Source: Azoarcus sp. (lineage in GTDB: Bacteria; Pseudomonadota; Gammaproteobacteria; Burkholderiales; Rhodocyclaceae). Taken from it: a stretch of 34,932 bases of DNA. Made by a program: the position numbers and the translations under genes. Shown here piece after piece: positions 9,653-19,255 of this stretch. The stretch's first letter is position 1; the number at the start of each line of letters is the position of its first letter. The stretch covers positions 1 through 34,932 of the forward strand of contig JACESY010000010.1 of assembly GCA_013911595.1 (NCBI GenBank), in the 5' to 3' direction. Below the pieces are notes generated by a model. The model was not told the origin of the DNA and searched no databases. It saw only the letters and a program-made list of their open reading frames with translations.

Positions 9653-10932
9653 CGAGCACGAAACCCATGAGCACCGCATCCGAAGCCTCCCGCGCCCGCG
9701 TGCGCAAGTTCCGCGTCCTGCTGGTGGGCGCGATCATGCTCATCGGCTTCGTGCTGCTGGTGTTCTACCGCTACATCTTCGTCACCATCCTGCCGGGTCA
9801 CGTCGGCGTGCTCTACAGCTGGCTACTGGGCGGCACGCGGGTAGAGAAAACCCACGGTGAGGGGCTGGCCTTCAAGCTGCCGTGGAACCGCATCTTCATC
9901 GTCGAGACACGCGTCAAGCGGCGCGACGACACGGTGCTGGCACTGAGCGCGGAGAGCATGGACCTGACGGTCGAAATGTCCACGCTGTACCGCGTCTTCC
10001 CCGACCAGGCCGGCCGCATGCTGCAGGAACTGGGGCCGGACTACGAGACACGCGTGATCCGGCCGCTCGCCGTGGGCGCGGTGCGCGAGGCCGTCGCCCG
10101 CTACGACTCGATGGAGCTGTACTCGAATCATTTCGACGCGCTCGAAAAGGACGTACACGAAATGATGCTCGAATCCCCCTACGCACACCTGATCGACTTC
10201 CAGAAGGTGGTCATCCGCGAAGTCGTGCTGCCGCGCATCGTGATGGACGCGGTACAGGACAAGCTTGCGCAGGAGCAGCGCGCCGCTTCCTACACCTTCC
10301 GGCTGGAACAGGAACGCCAGGAGGCCGAACGCCGTCGCATCGAGGCGATCGGCATTCAGAACTTCTATTCCATCGTGTCGGGCGCACTGACCGAGAACCT
10401 GCTCACCTGGCGCGGCATCGAGGCCACCGTGGAACTGGCCCGCTCGCCCAACAGCAAGGTGGTCATCGTCGGCAGTGGCAAGGACCAGTTGCCGCTGATT
10501 CTCGGCAGCGACATCCACGACATGCCCCCCGCCACACCGGTGCCGGGGGTGCGCTCGGAAGACGTGCCACTGCCCGAAGTGCGCAACCTGCCGCGCATGT
10601 TCCCCCAGTCGTCGGGTACGCGCGGCATGTCCGAGCTCGCACCGGGCAAGTCGCCCAACCCCCTGCCCGAGCCGAACGACGGTGACGCCGCAAACGAAGC
10701 GGGCGGGCCACAGGACGCCGCCGCTCCCGCAGACCGCCCTCGGAGCGGGGCGCGAACGTCCGACGACGAGCGTGACGCACAGACGCCGCCGGAAGCGGCC
10801 GAGGGCCTCGCCCCGGCCGCCGACGAAAGCGGTCTGCGCGGCGAGCCGCCGGCAACGGGCTTTCGCAGCCTGCCCCGCGACCTCGTGCTCCCGCAGAGCA
10901 CGCGCGCGCCCTATGGTGCCAAACCGGAGTAA
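9649..10932 (+). CDS. SPFH/prohibitin-like membrane protein with proline-rich tail
   Basis: This 427-residue protein has one N-terminal membrane helix (about 23-46), then an SPFH/Band-7 domain (about 47-215). Typical SPFH sequence includes THGEGLAFKLPW, VEMSTLYRVFPD, YETRVIRPLAVGAVREAVARY (shown here by its key parts) and the helical QEQRAASYTFRLEQERQEAERRR segment. A short domain to about 290 ends at GSDIHDMPP, followed by a Pro/Gly/Ala-rich tail of about 130 residues. The family forms ring-like scaffolds that organise membrane complexes. The start overlaps the upstream ABC stop (ATGA); an alternative start, ATG 9667, would drop six residues. Translational coupling to the defective-looking ABC protein suggests a shared membrane assembly; this is inference. 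Confidence 0.85.
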   Translation: MTSTKPMSTASEASRARVRKFRVLLVGAIMLIGFVLLVFYRYIFVTILPGHVGVLYSWLLGGTRVEKTHGEGLAFKLPWNRIFIVETRVKRRDDTVLALSAESMDLTVEMSTLYRVFPDQAGRMLQELGPDYETRVIRPLAVGAVREAVARYDSMELYSNHFDALEKDVHEMMLESPYAHLIDFQKVVIREVVLPRIVMDAVQDKLAQEQRAASYTFRLEQERQEAERRRIEAIGIQNFYSIVSGALTENLLTWRGIEATVELARSPNSKVVIVGSGKDQLPLILGSDIHDMPPATPVPGVRSEDVPLPEVRNLPRMFPQSSGTRGMSELAPGKSPNPLPEPNDGDAANEAGGPQDAAAPADRPRSGARTSDDERDAQTPPEAAEGLAPAADESGLRGEPPATGFRSLPRDLVLPQSTRAPYGAKPE

Positions 10933-10938
10933 CACGTC

Positions 10939-11145
10939 ATGCTGGCCTTCTTCCTGCTGATCTATCTCGCGCTGTGCTTCGTGGTCGGCTTTCTCGGCAC
11001 CGAGCGACGCAGCGGCTATCTGGGCACCACCGCACTGGCGGTGATCTTCACACCCTTCCTGGTCTATCTGGGCCTGTTCCTGTTCGAGCAGGATCGCCCG
11101 CGCCCGCTGGCACGGCAAACACCGGAGGATGTGCGCCGTCCGTAA
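10939..11145 (+). CDS. Small two-helix membrane protein of unknown function
   Basis: This 68-residue protein has two hydrophobic segments: LAFFLLIYLALCFVVGFLG (2-20) and ALAVIFTPFLVYLGLFLF (about 32-49). A short basic/polar loop (TERRSGYLGTT) links them, and the tail is Pro/Arg-rich. It starts 6 bases after the SPFH stop with a GGAG ribosome-binding site 9 bases upstream of the ATG, so it is the third gene of the rightward operon. No family is recognised. A hydrophobic hairpin of this size next to an SPFH scaffold and an ABC protein could be an assembly factor or a subunit. Confidence 0.75.
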   Translation: MLAFFLLIYLALCFVVGFLGTERRSGYLGTTALAVIFTPFLVYLGLFLFEQDRPRPLARQTPEDVRRP

Positions 11146-11318
11146 CGAGGCACACGAGAAGCGGGTACCTGCAAGCCGCCGGACCATCGAGTCCCGGCGC
11201 AGCTCTGTGCGCTGGCGCACCTACGCAGCGACGCTTATGGTCTACGCTTGCAGAAGCGGATGGCATTCCATCGGCAAGACTCGACGCGGACTCAACGCGT
11301 CACTGGAAAAAGCCCAGG

Positions 11319-12638
11319 ATGAACGCGCCGTCGCCTCCCCCCGTGGATGACCCGAAGCACAACCGTATCCTCGCCGCACTGCCGGACTTCGACTACTTTC
11401 GCCTGGTAGACGACCTCGAGCGCGTGCCGCTCAAGCTCGGGCAGGTGCTGTTCGAACCGGGGGACCGCTTCGATCACGTGTATTTTCCCGTGTCCGGCAT
11501 CGTCTCGATGGTATTCACCACCCAGGACGGCGCATCGGCCGAACTGGCATTGACCGGCAATGACGGCCTGGTCGGCTCCACGCTGATCCTGGGCGGGGAA
11601 ACCACGACACACAAGGCGGTGGTGCAGGCCGAGGGCTTCGCCTATCGGCTGCGTGCCGAATTCGTCGCCTGGGAACTCGAACAGGGCGGTGCCCTGCTGC
11701 AACTGGCACTGGCCTACGTGCAGGCACTGATGGTGCAGATGGCACAGGGCGTCGTCTGCAACCGGCACCATTCGGTCGACCAGCAACTGTGTCGCTGGCT
11801 GTTGCTCAGCCTGGACCAGTTGCCGGGCAACCAGCTCGAGATGACGCAGGAGCTGATCGCCAACATGCTCGGCGTGCGCAGGGAAGGCGTCACCGAAGCC
11901 GCCGGCAAGCTGCAGGACGCCGGACTCATCCAGTACCGCCGCGGGCACATCACGATTCTCGATCGGCCGGGCCTCGAGCAACGGGTGTGCGAGTGCTACC
12001 AGGTCGTGCGCACGGAGTACCAACGACTCTTCAAGATGAAACCGCCTACGCCGATCAAGGGGCGCGTACGCCCCAATCCGGCCACCGTGCGCCAGCGTGC
12101 GGAACGAAGGCTGCGGGAGGTGGGCCAGCCGACGCTGCCCAATGCCGCCCATGATGCCGAGCGTCTGCTGCACGAACTGCAGGTGCATCAGATCGAACTC
12201 GAGATGCACAACGAAGAACTTCGTCACGCCTATGACGAAGCCAACGAATTGCGCGCGCGCTATGCCGACATCTACGATTTTGCGCCGGTCCCGTACCTGA
12301 CGCTGGACGCCCAGGGTGCGATCATCGACCTCAATCTGGCCGCGGCCATCGTGCTCGGCATCAAACGCTCGCAGAAGAGCCGTCACCGGCTGGGCGCATC
12401 GCTGACCGAGGCGTCCCTGCCGGCCTTCAATCAGTTTCTCGGCAGCGTGCTCAACGAAAGAAGCAAGGGTTACTGCGAAGTCGTCCTGATCGCGACCCGG
12501 CAGCAGCCGGAAACCCTGGTGAAGCTGGAAGGCGTGCCGGACGAAGACGGTCAGGAATGTCGCGCCGTGATGATGACTCTTCGATCGGATCTGCCTGGCC
12601 ACGCCGATCGACGCCGACACGACCAGGAGGGCATCTGA
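11319..12638 (+). CDS. Crp/Fnr-like regulator fused to a C-terminal PAS domain
   Basis: From ATG 11319 the protein has 439 residues. Residues of about 20-140 are a cyclic-nucleotide-binding-like beta-roll. Its phosphate-binding region reads LTGNDGLVGSTLILGGE and lacks the canonical cAMP GE...RxA pattern, so the ligand is unknown. A winged helix of the Crp type follows (about 170-215: EMTQELIANMLGVRREGVTEAAGKL in part). There is no Fnr-type cysteine cluster. After a basic linker comes LLHELQVHQIELEMHNEEL (283-301) and a PAS domain (about 310-425: DIYDFAPVPYLTLD). Crp-PAS fusion is uncommon. The gene begins 173 bases after the metabolite locus and is followed closely by the CheB/CheR gene. The start has no strong ribosome-binding site. 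Confidence 0.85.
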   Translation: MNAPSPPPVDDPKHNRILAALPDFDYFRLVDDLERVPLKLGQVLFEPGDRFDHVYFPVSGIVSMVFTTQDGASAELALTGNDGLVGSTLILGGETTTHKAVVQAEGFAYRLRAEFVAWELEQGGALLQLALAYVQALMVQMAQGVVCNRHHSVDQQLCRWLLLSLDQLPGNQLEMTQELIANMLGVRREGVTEAAGKLQDAGLIQYRRGHITILDRPGLEQRVCECYQVVRTEYQRLFKMKPPTPIKGRVRPNPATVRQRAERRLREVGQPTLPNAAHDAERLLHELQVHQIELEMHNEELRHAYDEANELRARYADIYDFAPVPYLTLDAQGAIIDLNLAAAIVLGIKRSQKSRHRLGASLTEASLPAFNQFLGSVLNERSKGYCEVVLIATRQQPETLVKLEGVPDEDGQECRAVMMTLRSDLPGHADRRRHDQEGI

Positions 12639-12667
12639 GCTCCCAGCCCGATCGCGTCGGCCACCGA

Positions 12668-15283
12668 ATGGAATCTCCCATGGATGAAGCAGCAAGCGAA
12701 TCGACGACGCCATCCGTCGTTGGCGATGACCTCGCGCACACGTTGCCCGACGACACATTCCCGGTGGTCGGGATCGGTGCGTCCGCCGGCGGGCTCGAGG
12801 CACTGGAGCAGTTCCTGGCGGGCGTGCCCGCGAACAGCGGCATGGCCTATGTCGTGGTCCAGCACCTTGATCCGACACACAAGGGCATGATGCCCGAGCT
12901 GCTGCAGCGCGCCACGAAGCTGTCGGTGGTACAGGCGAGAAGCGATCTCAGGGTGAGGCCGGACCATGTCTATGTGCTCCCCCCCGATCGCGACATGTCC
13001 ATCGAGCATGGCGCACTCCAGCTCTTCAAGCCCGGCGCACCCCGTGGTCAGCGTCTGCCGATCGATTTCTTCCTGCGCTCGCTGGCGATGGATCTGCGCC
13101 AGCACGCGGTCGGCGTCGTGCTGTCCGGAATGGGCTCGGATGGCACGGCAGGCCTGCGTGCGATCAAGGAGAACGCCGGACTGACCCTGGCACAGGACCC
13201 CGCGGAGGCCGGCTTTTCGTCGATGCCGCAAAGCGGCATCGATGCCAACATGGTGGACATCGTGGCTCCGGCCAAGGCGCTGGCCAAGCGCATCATCGAC
13301 TGCCTGCAGCGAGGCACGACATCCGAGGCGAGCACCGAAGTCGACGACGGCCAGCTCAAGAGCGGGCTGGAGCAGGTGCTGCTCCTGATTCGCAGCCATA
13401 CTGGCCAGGACTTCTCGCACTACAAGAAGAGCACGCTCTATCGTCGCATCGAACGGCGCATGGGCATCCACCAGATCCGGCGCATTGCCGATTACGTGCG
13501 CCTGCTGCGGGAGAATCCGCAGGAACTCGACCTGCTGTTCCGGGAGTTCCTGATCGGGGTGACCAGCTTCTTCCGCGACCCGGCCGCCTGGGACAGCCTG
13601 CGTGACCTCGCCTTTGCGGAGATCTTCGAGCGCAACCCGTCGGGTCATGCCTTGCGGGCCTGGGTGCCGGGTTGCTCGACCGGGGAGGAAGCCTATTCGC
13701 TGGCGATCGTCTTCAAGGAAGCGCTGGAAGCCCACAAGCCAAAGGGGCGCTTCTCGCTGCAGATCTTCGGCACCGATCTGGCACAGGACGCGATCGATCA
13801 GGCACGCCAGGGTCGCTATTCGGGCGGCATCCGCGCGGAAGTTTCGGCCGAGCGGCTGGAGCGATTCTTCGTGCCTGTCGATGACAGCTACCAGGTCTGC
13901 AAGGAAGTGCGCGAAATGATCATCTTCGCGCCGCAGAACATGGTCCAGGACCCGCCCTTCACCAAGCTGGACCTGTTGTCGTGCCGAAACGTGCTGATCT
14001 ACTTCGGGTCCGATCTGCAGAAGAGAATGCTGGCCTTGTTCCATTACAGCCTGACGCCGGGGGGCGTGCTGTTCCTGGGCAATTCCGAGACCACGGGCTC
14101 CGAGACCAGTCTGTTTGCCCCGATCGAACCCAGTGCGCGCATCTACCGCCGCCTCGACAGCGCGCCTCACGCCCTTGATGTCGACTTTCCCAGTCGCCCC
14201 AGCACCCCGCAGGACGCAGCGAACGCATTTCCGGCATTGCCACCCGTAGCCAACCTGCAGACGCTCGCCGATCAGCTGTTGCTGCACCAGTTCGCGTCGC
14301 CCGCCGTGCTGATCAACGAGCGCGGCGACATCATCTACATCAACGGGCGCACCGGACGCTACCTGGAGCCGGCAGCCGGCAAGGCGAACTGGAATGTCTA
14401 TGCGATGGCGCGCAATGGCTTGCGCCAGGCCCTTGGCGACGCCCTGGAGCAAGTGATACGCGAGCGCGGTCGGGTCGAATGCAACGACATCGCGGTAGAC
14501 GACGACGGGAAGGCGCGCCGGATCGATCTCACCGTGCAATACATCAAGGACCCCGAGCCGCTGGCCGGCATGATCATGGTCGTCTTCGCCGAACTGCGCG
14601 CCAAGCCCTCGCCGAAGCGTCGCGCGAAGGCGGGAACCGGCTCCCCGAAGGAAGCGGAACTCGAAGAGGCGCTGAGGAAGGCGCAGGACGAAGTCCGCAG
14701 GCTGCGCGACCGGATGCAGACTTCGGGCGAAGAGCTCAAGTCGATCAACGAGGAGATGCAGTCGACCAACGAGGAATTGCAGTCGACCAATGAAGAACTG
14801 ACCACATCCAAGGAAGAGATGCAGTCGCTCAATGAGGAATTGCAGACGGTCAACGTCGAACTGCAGTCCAAGGTGGACGATCTGTCGCGCGTCAACGACG
14901 ACATGCAGAACCTGCTCAACAGCACCGAGGTCGCCACCGTCTTTCTCGACGACCATCTGCACGTGCGCAGATTCACGCCACAAGCGGCAAACATCATCAA
15001 ACTCATCGAGGCGGACGCAGGACGCCCGTTGTCCGATCTGGCGAGCGATCTGGACTATGCCGAACTCCAGGACGACGCACGGGAAGTCCTGCGCTCGCTG
15101 ATCTTCTCGGAGAAAACAGTGGCAACCGACGATGGCCGCTGGTTCAGGGTCCGCATCATGCCGTATCGCACGATGGAGAACGTCATCAACGGCGTGGTCA
15201 TCACCTTCATCGACATCAGCGTGGCCAAGCGTCTCGAGGACGAGCTGCGCGCGACCGTCGCACGCGCCAAAGACGGGGCCTAG
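12668..15283 (+). CDS. CheB-CheR-PAS-coiled coil-PAS chemotaxis-type fusion protein
   Basis: From ATG 12668 the protein has 871 residues; an alternative ATG lies 12 bases later. Residues of about 32-215 are a CheB methylesterase domain with catalytic Ser39 (GASAGG), His66 (VQHLDPTH) and Asp158 (SGMGSDGT). It has no receiver domain. Residues of about 233-495 are a CheR methyltransferase: FLIGVTSFFRDP, SAM site VPGCSTGEEAYS, and LLSCRNVLIYF. A PAS-like segment (about 530-640) leads to a long coiled coil (660-750) with repeated NEELQST-type heptads, then a second PAS (about 752-850). No kinase or output domain follows. Such fusions probably act in signalling rather than classical chemotaxis. The gene starts 29 bases after the Crp-PAS gene and is convergent with a diguanylate cyclase. 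Confidence 0.9.
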   Translation: MESPMDEAASESTTPSVVGDDLAHTLPDDTFPVVGIGASAGGLEALEQFLAGVPANSGMAYVVVQHLDPTHKGMMPELLQRATKLSVVQARSDLRVRPDHVYVLPPDRDMSIEHGALQLFKPGAPRGQRLPIDFFLRSLAMDLRQHAVGVVLSGMGSDGTAGLRAIKENAGLTLAQDPAEAGFSSMPQSGIDANMVDIVAPAKALAKRIIDCLQRGTTSEASTEVDDGQLKSGLEQVLLLIRSHTGQDFSHYKKSTLYRRIERRMGIHQIRRIADYVRLLRENPQELDLLFREFLIGVTSFFRDPAAWDSLRDLAFAEIFERNPSGHALRAWVPGCSTGEEAYSLAIVFKEALEAHKPKGRFSLQIFGTDLAQDAIDQARQGRYSGGIRAEVSAERLERFFVPVDDSYQVCKEVREMIIFAPQNMVQDPPFTKLDLLSCRNVLIYFGSDLQKRMLALFHYSLTPGGVLFLGNSETTGSETSLFAPIEPSARIYRRLDSAPHALDVDFPSRPSTPQDAANAFPALPPVANLQTLADQLLLHQFASPAVLINERGDIIYINGRTGRYLEPAAGKANWNVYAMARNGLRQALGDALEQVIRERGRVECNDIAVDDDGKARRIDLTVQYIKDPEPLAGMIMVVFAELRAKPSPKRRAKAGTGSPKEAELEEALRKAQDEVRRLRDRMQTSGEELKSINEEMQSTNEELQSTNEELTTSKEEMQSLNEELQTVNVELQSKVDDLSRVNDDMQNLLNSTEVATVFLDDHLHVRRFTPQAANIIKLIEADAGRPLSDLASDLDYAELQDDAREVLRSLIFSEKTVATDDGRWFRVRIMPYRTMENVINGVVITFIDISVAKRLEDELRATVARAKDGA

Positions 15284-15310
15284 GACAACCCGCAGCGACC
15301 GGGCGCTGGA

Positions 15311-16390
15311 CTACAAAACGAAAAGACGTACCTGATTGCGACCTGCCGACTTGGCCTGGTAGAGCGCGAAATCCGCCTGTTTGACCAGGTCCTGAGCCCC
15401 CTCCTCCGGACCGAACATGCGCACGCCGACACTCGTGGTGCATTGAAACACCCCGGTTCCGATCGCAACCGGGTGTGCAATCTTGCGGTTGAGCTTGTTG
15501 GCGACCTGCGTGGCCAGCCGTGCCGCCGGGCGCTCGGACGTTCCCAGCCCCTCCAGAATCATCACGAACTCATCTCCGCCAAGGCGTGCCACCGTATCGC
15601 CCTCGCGCAGGCTGCTGCGCAAACGATGCGCGACCTCCGTCAACAGCCGATCGCCGGCATCATGCCCGCAGGTATCGTTGAGCATCTTGAAATTGTCGAG
15701 GTCGAGGAATAGCACCGCGCCATACATCCCGTTGCGCCTGCCCGCCGACACCGCGTGCGCAAGGCGGTCCTGAAACAGGTGGCGGTTGGGTAGCTCGGTG
15801 AGCGAATCGTAGTTCGCCATACGCTGCATCTCGGCGGCCGCGGCGTTGCGTTCGGTGTTGTCGAACAGCGCGATGCGCATCAACGGGTCGCTGTTGCTGC
15901 GCGCGGTCGTCATGCAGTGCATTTGAGCGGGGAACTCCAAGCCGTTGCCGTCTTTGAGCAACAGTTCGAAATCCGGCATCGACGCGCCTGCCGCCTGCCA
16001 CGCGGCGTCAGCCTGTCTGTGCCAACGATCAGCATCGCGCGGTGCGACGAAGCGCTCGATGCGTTGCTTCATCAACTCGGAGCGGGGCACCGACAGTGCC
16101 CGGGCCGCAACGAAGTTGGCCTCCGTGATGCGCCCGTCACGCGATAGCGTGAGATAGGCGACCGGCGCGAAATCGAAGAGGTCGACATAGCGATCGCGCG
16201 CCACTTCGAGCGCGCTCTGGGCTTTCCTGAGCGCCTCGTTCTGCATCTCGAGTTCGAGCTGATGCAACTGCAGCTCCTGCAGCAGCGCCCTGTCGAGCGG
16301 GCTTGCCTCGTCGAGCGAGCGGCCGGTGTGACGAGCCGGCACCTTGCCAGCGCTGCGCGTCTGCCCCTCGTCGCTGAGATCGTCGCTCAT
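15311..16390 (-). CDS. PAS-GGDEF diguanylate cyclase
   Basis: ATG 16390 gives 359 residues and is preferred to GTG 16399, because GGGAG lies 8 bases upstream of it. LLQELQLHQLELEMQNEAL (36-54) leads into a PAS domain (about 65-180: DLFDFAPVAYLTLSRDGR). The GGDEF domain spans about 192-358, with TELPNRHLF, FLDLDNFKMLNDTCGHDAGD, and an intact active site RLGGDEF (271-275). An inhibitory I-site RxxD (REGD, 262-265) lies five residues before it, so feedback by c-di-GMP is likely. It has no membrane segment and is predicted cytosolic. It is convergent with the CheB/CheR fusion and shares its sensory linker with the Crp-PAS regulator. Expected product is c-di-GMP. Confidence 0.92.
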   Translation of the reverse strand: MSDDLSDEGQTRSAGKVPARHTGRSLDEASPLDRALLQELQLHQLELEMQNEALRKAQSALEVARDRYVDLFDFAPVAYLTLSRDGRITEANFVAARALSVPRSELMKQRIERFVAPRDADRWHRQADAAWQAAGASMPDFELLLKDGNGLEFPAQMHCMTTARSNSDPLMRIALFDNTERNAAAAEMQRMANYDSLTELPNRHLFQDRLAHAVSAGRRNGMYGAVLFLDLDNFKMLNDTCGHDAGDRLLTEVAHRLRSSLREGDTVARLGGDEFVMILEGLGTSERPAARLATQVANKLNRKIAHPVAIGTGVFQCTTSVGVRMFGPEEGAQDLVKQADFALYQAKSAGRNQVRLFVL

Positions 16391-16876
16391 CTGCCGCACT
16401 CCCGCTGCCGGTCAACATTTCCAGGGGTGGGTCGCGGACACCCCGTTCAGAGCCCGCGCACCGGGACATCGACATTCAGTCGAAGGAAATCCCGGGACGG
16501 CGTGCCGGCCAACCCGGGATCATCCCGGCCAGGCGCGCGCGATGACATGCCGCAGAGGCCCCTCAATGAGTTCAGCATATTCTGCGCAAGCGGCAGACGC
16601 GTCGGTGCGCTATCCAACATAAGTCACGTATGCGATATGCCTGAACGGAGCGTTGCCCCCCTGCGGGCGTTGCGCCCGCCCGTCTACGAACAGCGCCGTG
16701 CACACGCCCTTGTGTGTGCAAACGAACGGACGTGATCACGACCTCCGGCCATGCTGACGGCGGGTAACAAGGGCTGTGGTCGGCGTCACTTTCGGCAACG
16801 CAGCCAGGCAAGACCGGGACGATCATCGTCCTCCCAGGAAGCGGATCCGGCCTCGCAGAAATCTACGGAGAACGAC
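16391..16876. other. 486-base divergent intergenic region with CCGGGA repeats and palindromes
   Basis: No convincing gene lies between the diguanylate cyclase and phosphoketolase starts. The region holds several CCGGGA-type motifs: TCCCGGGA (16490-16497) and CCGGGA-TCA-TCCCGG (16514-16528). It also holds a 7-bp GC hairpin with a TTG loop (16663-16679) and the perfect palindrome CGTGATCACG (16731-16740). These could be operators. The hairpin has no T-run, so a terminator is not supported. I see no clear sigma-70 promoter. Confidence 0.35.
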
Positions 16877-19252
16877 ATGGGCTCGACGGCCTCGATGCCC
16901 GACCCTGCACTGCTTGCTCGCCTGGACGCCTGGTGGCGTGCCGCCAACTATCTGTCGGTCGGGCAGATCTACCTGCTGGACAACCCGTTGCTAAAGGAGC
17001 CCTTGCAGCGCTCGCACATCAAGCCGCGCCTGCTGGGCCACTGGGGCACGACGCCGGGGCTGAACTTCATCTACGTCCACATGAACCGGGCCATCCGGCA
17101 ACTGGATCTGTCGATGATCTTCATCGCCGGCCCCGGCCACGGCGGTCCGGCCGTGGTCGCCAACACCTGGCTCGAAGGCAGCTACAGCGAGCTGTACTCC
17201 GATATTCCGCAGAACGAGGACGGCATGCGCCGCCTGTTTCGCCAGTTCTCGTTTCCAGGGGGCATTCCCAGCCACGCCGCGCCGGAGACGCCCGGCTCCA
17301 TCCACGAGGGCGGCGAGCTGGGATACGCGCTGCTGCACGCCTATGGCGCCGTATTCGACAACCCCGATCTGATTGCCTGCTGCGTGATCGGAGATGGCGA
17401 AGCCGAAACCGGCCCCCTGGCCACGTCCTGGCATTCAAACAAGTTCCTCAACCCGCGCAGCGACGGCGCGGTGCTGCCGATCCTGCACCTCAATGGCTAC
17501 AAGATCGCCAGCCCGGCGATCCTCGCGCGCATCGGTCATGCCGAACTCGAAGCCCTTCTCACCGGCTATGGCTACGCGCCCCACTTCGTCGAAGGCGACG
17601 ATCCCGAACTCATGCACGCGCGCATGGCCGAGGCGACCGATGCGGCAATCGCCGGGATCCGGGAGATTCAGCGGGCGGCCCGGGTCGAGGGTGAGTCGAT
17701 CCGTCCGAAGTGGCCGATGATCGTGCTGCGCTCGCCCAAGGGCTGGACCGGTCCGAAGGAAGTCGATGGCAAGCGCAGCGAGGGCTTCTGGCGCTCGCAT
17801 CAGGTGCCGTTGGGCGACATGGACAATCCGCAACACGTGCACCTGCTCGACCAATGGATGCGCAGCTACCGGCCCGAGACGCTGTTCGAATCCGACGGCA
17901 TCCTGCGGGCCGAGTTGGCCTCACTCGCACCTGCCGGCGCGCGCCGCATGGGTGCCAACCCCCATGCCAACGGCGGGATGCTGCTGCGCGACCTGCGGCT
18001 GCCGGACTTTCGCGACTACGCGGTCGCCGTGCCCACGCCCGGCGGCGTGCGTGCAGAAGCAACCCGCAGCATGGGGGCGTATCTGCGCGACGTGATGCGC
18101 AGGAACATGGACAACTTCCGCGTGTTCGGCCCCGACGAGACCGCCTCCAACCGCCTCGGAGCACTGTTCGAGGCGACCGACCGGACGTGGATGGACGAGC
18201 GTTTCGACTACGACGAACACCTCGCACCGGACGGCCGGGTCATGGAGATCCTGTCCGAACATGCCTGCGAGGGCTGGCTGGAGGGCTATCTGCTCACCGG
18301 TCGGCACGGCCTGTTCTCATGCTACGAGGCCTTCATCCACATCATCGACTCGATGTTCAACCAGCACGCCAAGTGGCTCAAGGTATGCGCCGCAATCCCG
18401 TGGCGACGATCCATCGCCTCGCTCAACATCCTGCTCACCTCGCACGTATGGCGCCAGGACCACAACGGCTTCTCGCACCAGGACCCCGGCTTCATCGACC
18501 ACGTCGTGAACAAAAAAGCCGACATCATTCGCGTGTATCTGCCGCCGGATGCCAACACCCTGCTGGTGGTCACCGACCGGTGCCTGCGAAGCCGTGACCT
18601 GATCAACGTCATCGTCGCGGGCAAGCAGCCCGAACGCCAGTGGCTGGACATGGACGCCGCGATCGACCATGCCGGCGCAGGGATCGGCCTGTGGGAGTGG
18701 GCCTGCAGTGATCAAACGGGCGAGCCGGACATCGTGCTGGCCGCCGCCGGCGACGTTCCCACGCTGGAGATGCTCGCAGCCATCGACATCCTGCGCACGC
18801 TCACGCCCGAGTTGCGAATCCGCTTCATCAACGTCGTCGACCTGATGACGCTGCAGCCGCAGGAAGAGCATCCGCATGGCCTGTCCAACACGGAATTCGT
18901 ATCGCTGTTCCGCCCCGACACGCCCATTCTGTTTGCCTACCACGGCTACCCGTGGCTCATTCACCGGCTCACCTACCGGCGCAGCAACCACGGCAATCTG
19001 CATGTTCGCGGCTATAAGGAAGAAGGCACCACCACCACGCCATTCGACATGGTGGTGCTCAATACGCTGGATCGCTTCCATCTGGTGATGGATGTCGCCA
19101 CCTGGGTGCAGAAGTTGCAGCCTCGGGCCGCGCACATCAAGCAGATCATGCGTACCAGACTCAACCAGCACACCCGCTACATCCACGAGCACGGCGAGGA
19201 CATGCCCGAAATCCGGGACTGGGAATGGCCGGCGCGGCCACCCGGGGCCTGA
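16877..19252 (+). CDS. xfp: Phosphoketolase (xylulose-5-phosphate/fructose-6-phosphate)
   Basis: This 791-residue protein starts at ATG 16877, with GGAG 6 bases upstream; the open frame continues upstream without homology. It is a thiamine-diphosphate enzyme that cleaves xylulose-5-P, and often fructose-6-P, with phosphate to acetyl-P plus glyceraldehyde-3-P or erythrose-4-P. Family signatures are [22 protein letters not shown] (about 82-92), GGELGYAL and the ThDP motif [19 protein letters not shown] (172-190). Later signatures are HQDPGFIDH and [11 protein letters not shown]. Length and motifs are typical and the gene looks intact. It lies 3 bases upstream of a giant glucan synthase gene, so the two are probably one transcript. 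Use of both substrates is inferred. Confidence 0.95.
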   Translation: MGSTASMPDPALLARLDAWWRAANYLSVGQIYLLDNPLLKEPLQRSHIKPRLLGHWGTTPGLNFIYVHMNRAIRQLDLSMIFIAGPGHGGPAVVANTWLEGSYSELYSDIPQNEDGMRRLFRQFSFPGGIPSHAAPETPGSIHEGGELGYALLHAYGAVFDNPDLIACCVIGDGEAETGPLATSWHSNKFLNPRSDGAVLPILHLNGYKIASPAILARIGHAELEALLTGYGYAPHFVEGDDPELMHARMAEATDAAIAGIREIQRAARVEGESIRPKWPMIVLRSPKGWTGPKEVDGKRSEGFWRSHQVPLGDMDNPQHVHLLDQWMRSYRPETLFESDGILRAELASLAPAGARRMGANPHANGGMLLRDLRLPDFRDYAVAVPTPGGVRAEATRSMGAYLRDVMRRNMDNFRVFGPDETASNRLGALFEATDRTWMDERFDYDEHLAPDGRVMEILSEHACEGWLEGYLLTGRHGLFSCYEAFIHIIDSMFNQHAKWLKVCAAIPWRRSIASLNILLTSHVWRQDHNGFSHQDPGFIDHVVNKKADIIRVYLPPDANTLLVVTDRCLRSRDLINVIVAGKQPERQWLDMDAAIDHAGAGIGLWEWACSDQTGEPDIVLAAAGDVPTLEMLAAIDILRTLTPELRIRFINVVDLMTLQPQEEHPHGLSNTEFVSLFRPDTPILFAYHGYPWLIHRLTYRRSNHGNLHVRGYKEEGTTTTPFDMVVLNTLDRFHLVMDVATWVQKLQPRAAHIKQIMRTRLNQHTRYIHEHGEDMPEIRDWEWPARPPGA

Positions 19253-19255
19253 GCA

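Noticed and set aside
9823..11220. 465-codon minus-strand open frame opposite the SPFH gene
   Set aside because: No domain recognised, and the plus-strand frame has clear SPFH features and operon spacing.
16663..16679. GC hairpin as a terminator
   Set aside because: No T-run follows on either strand and no gene ends nearby.
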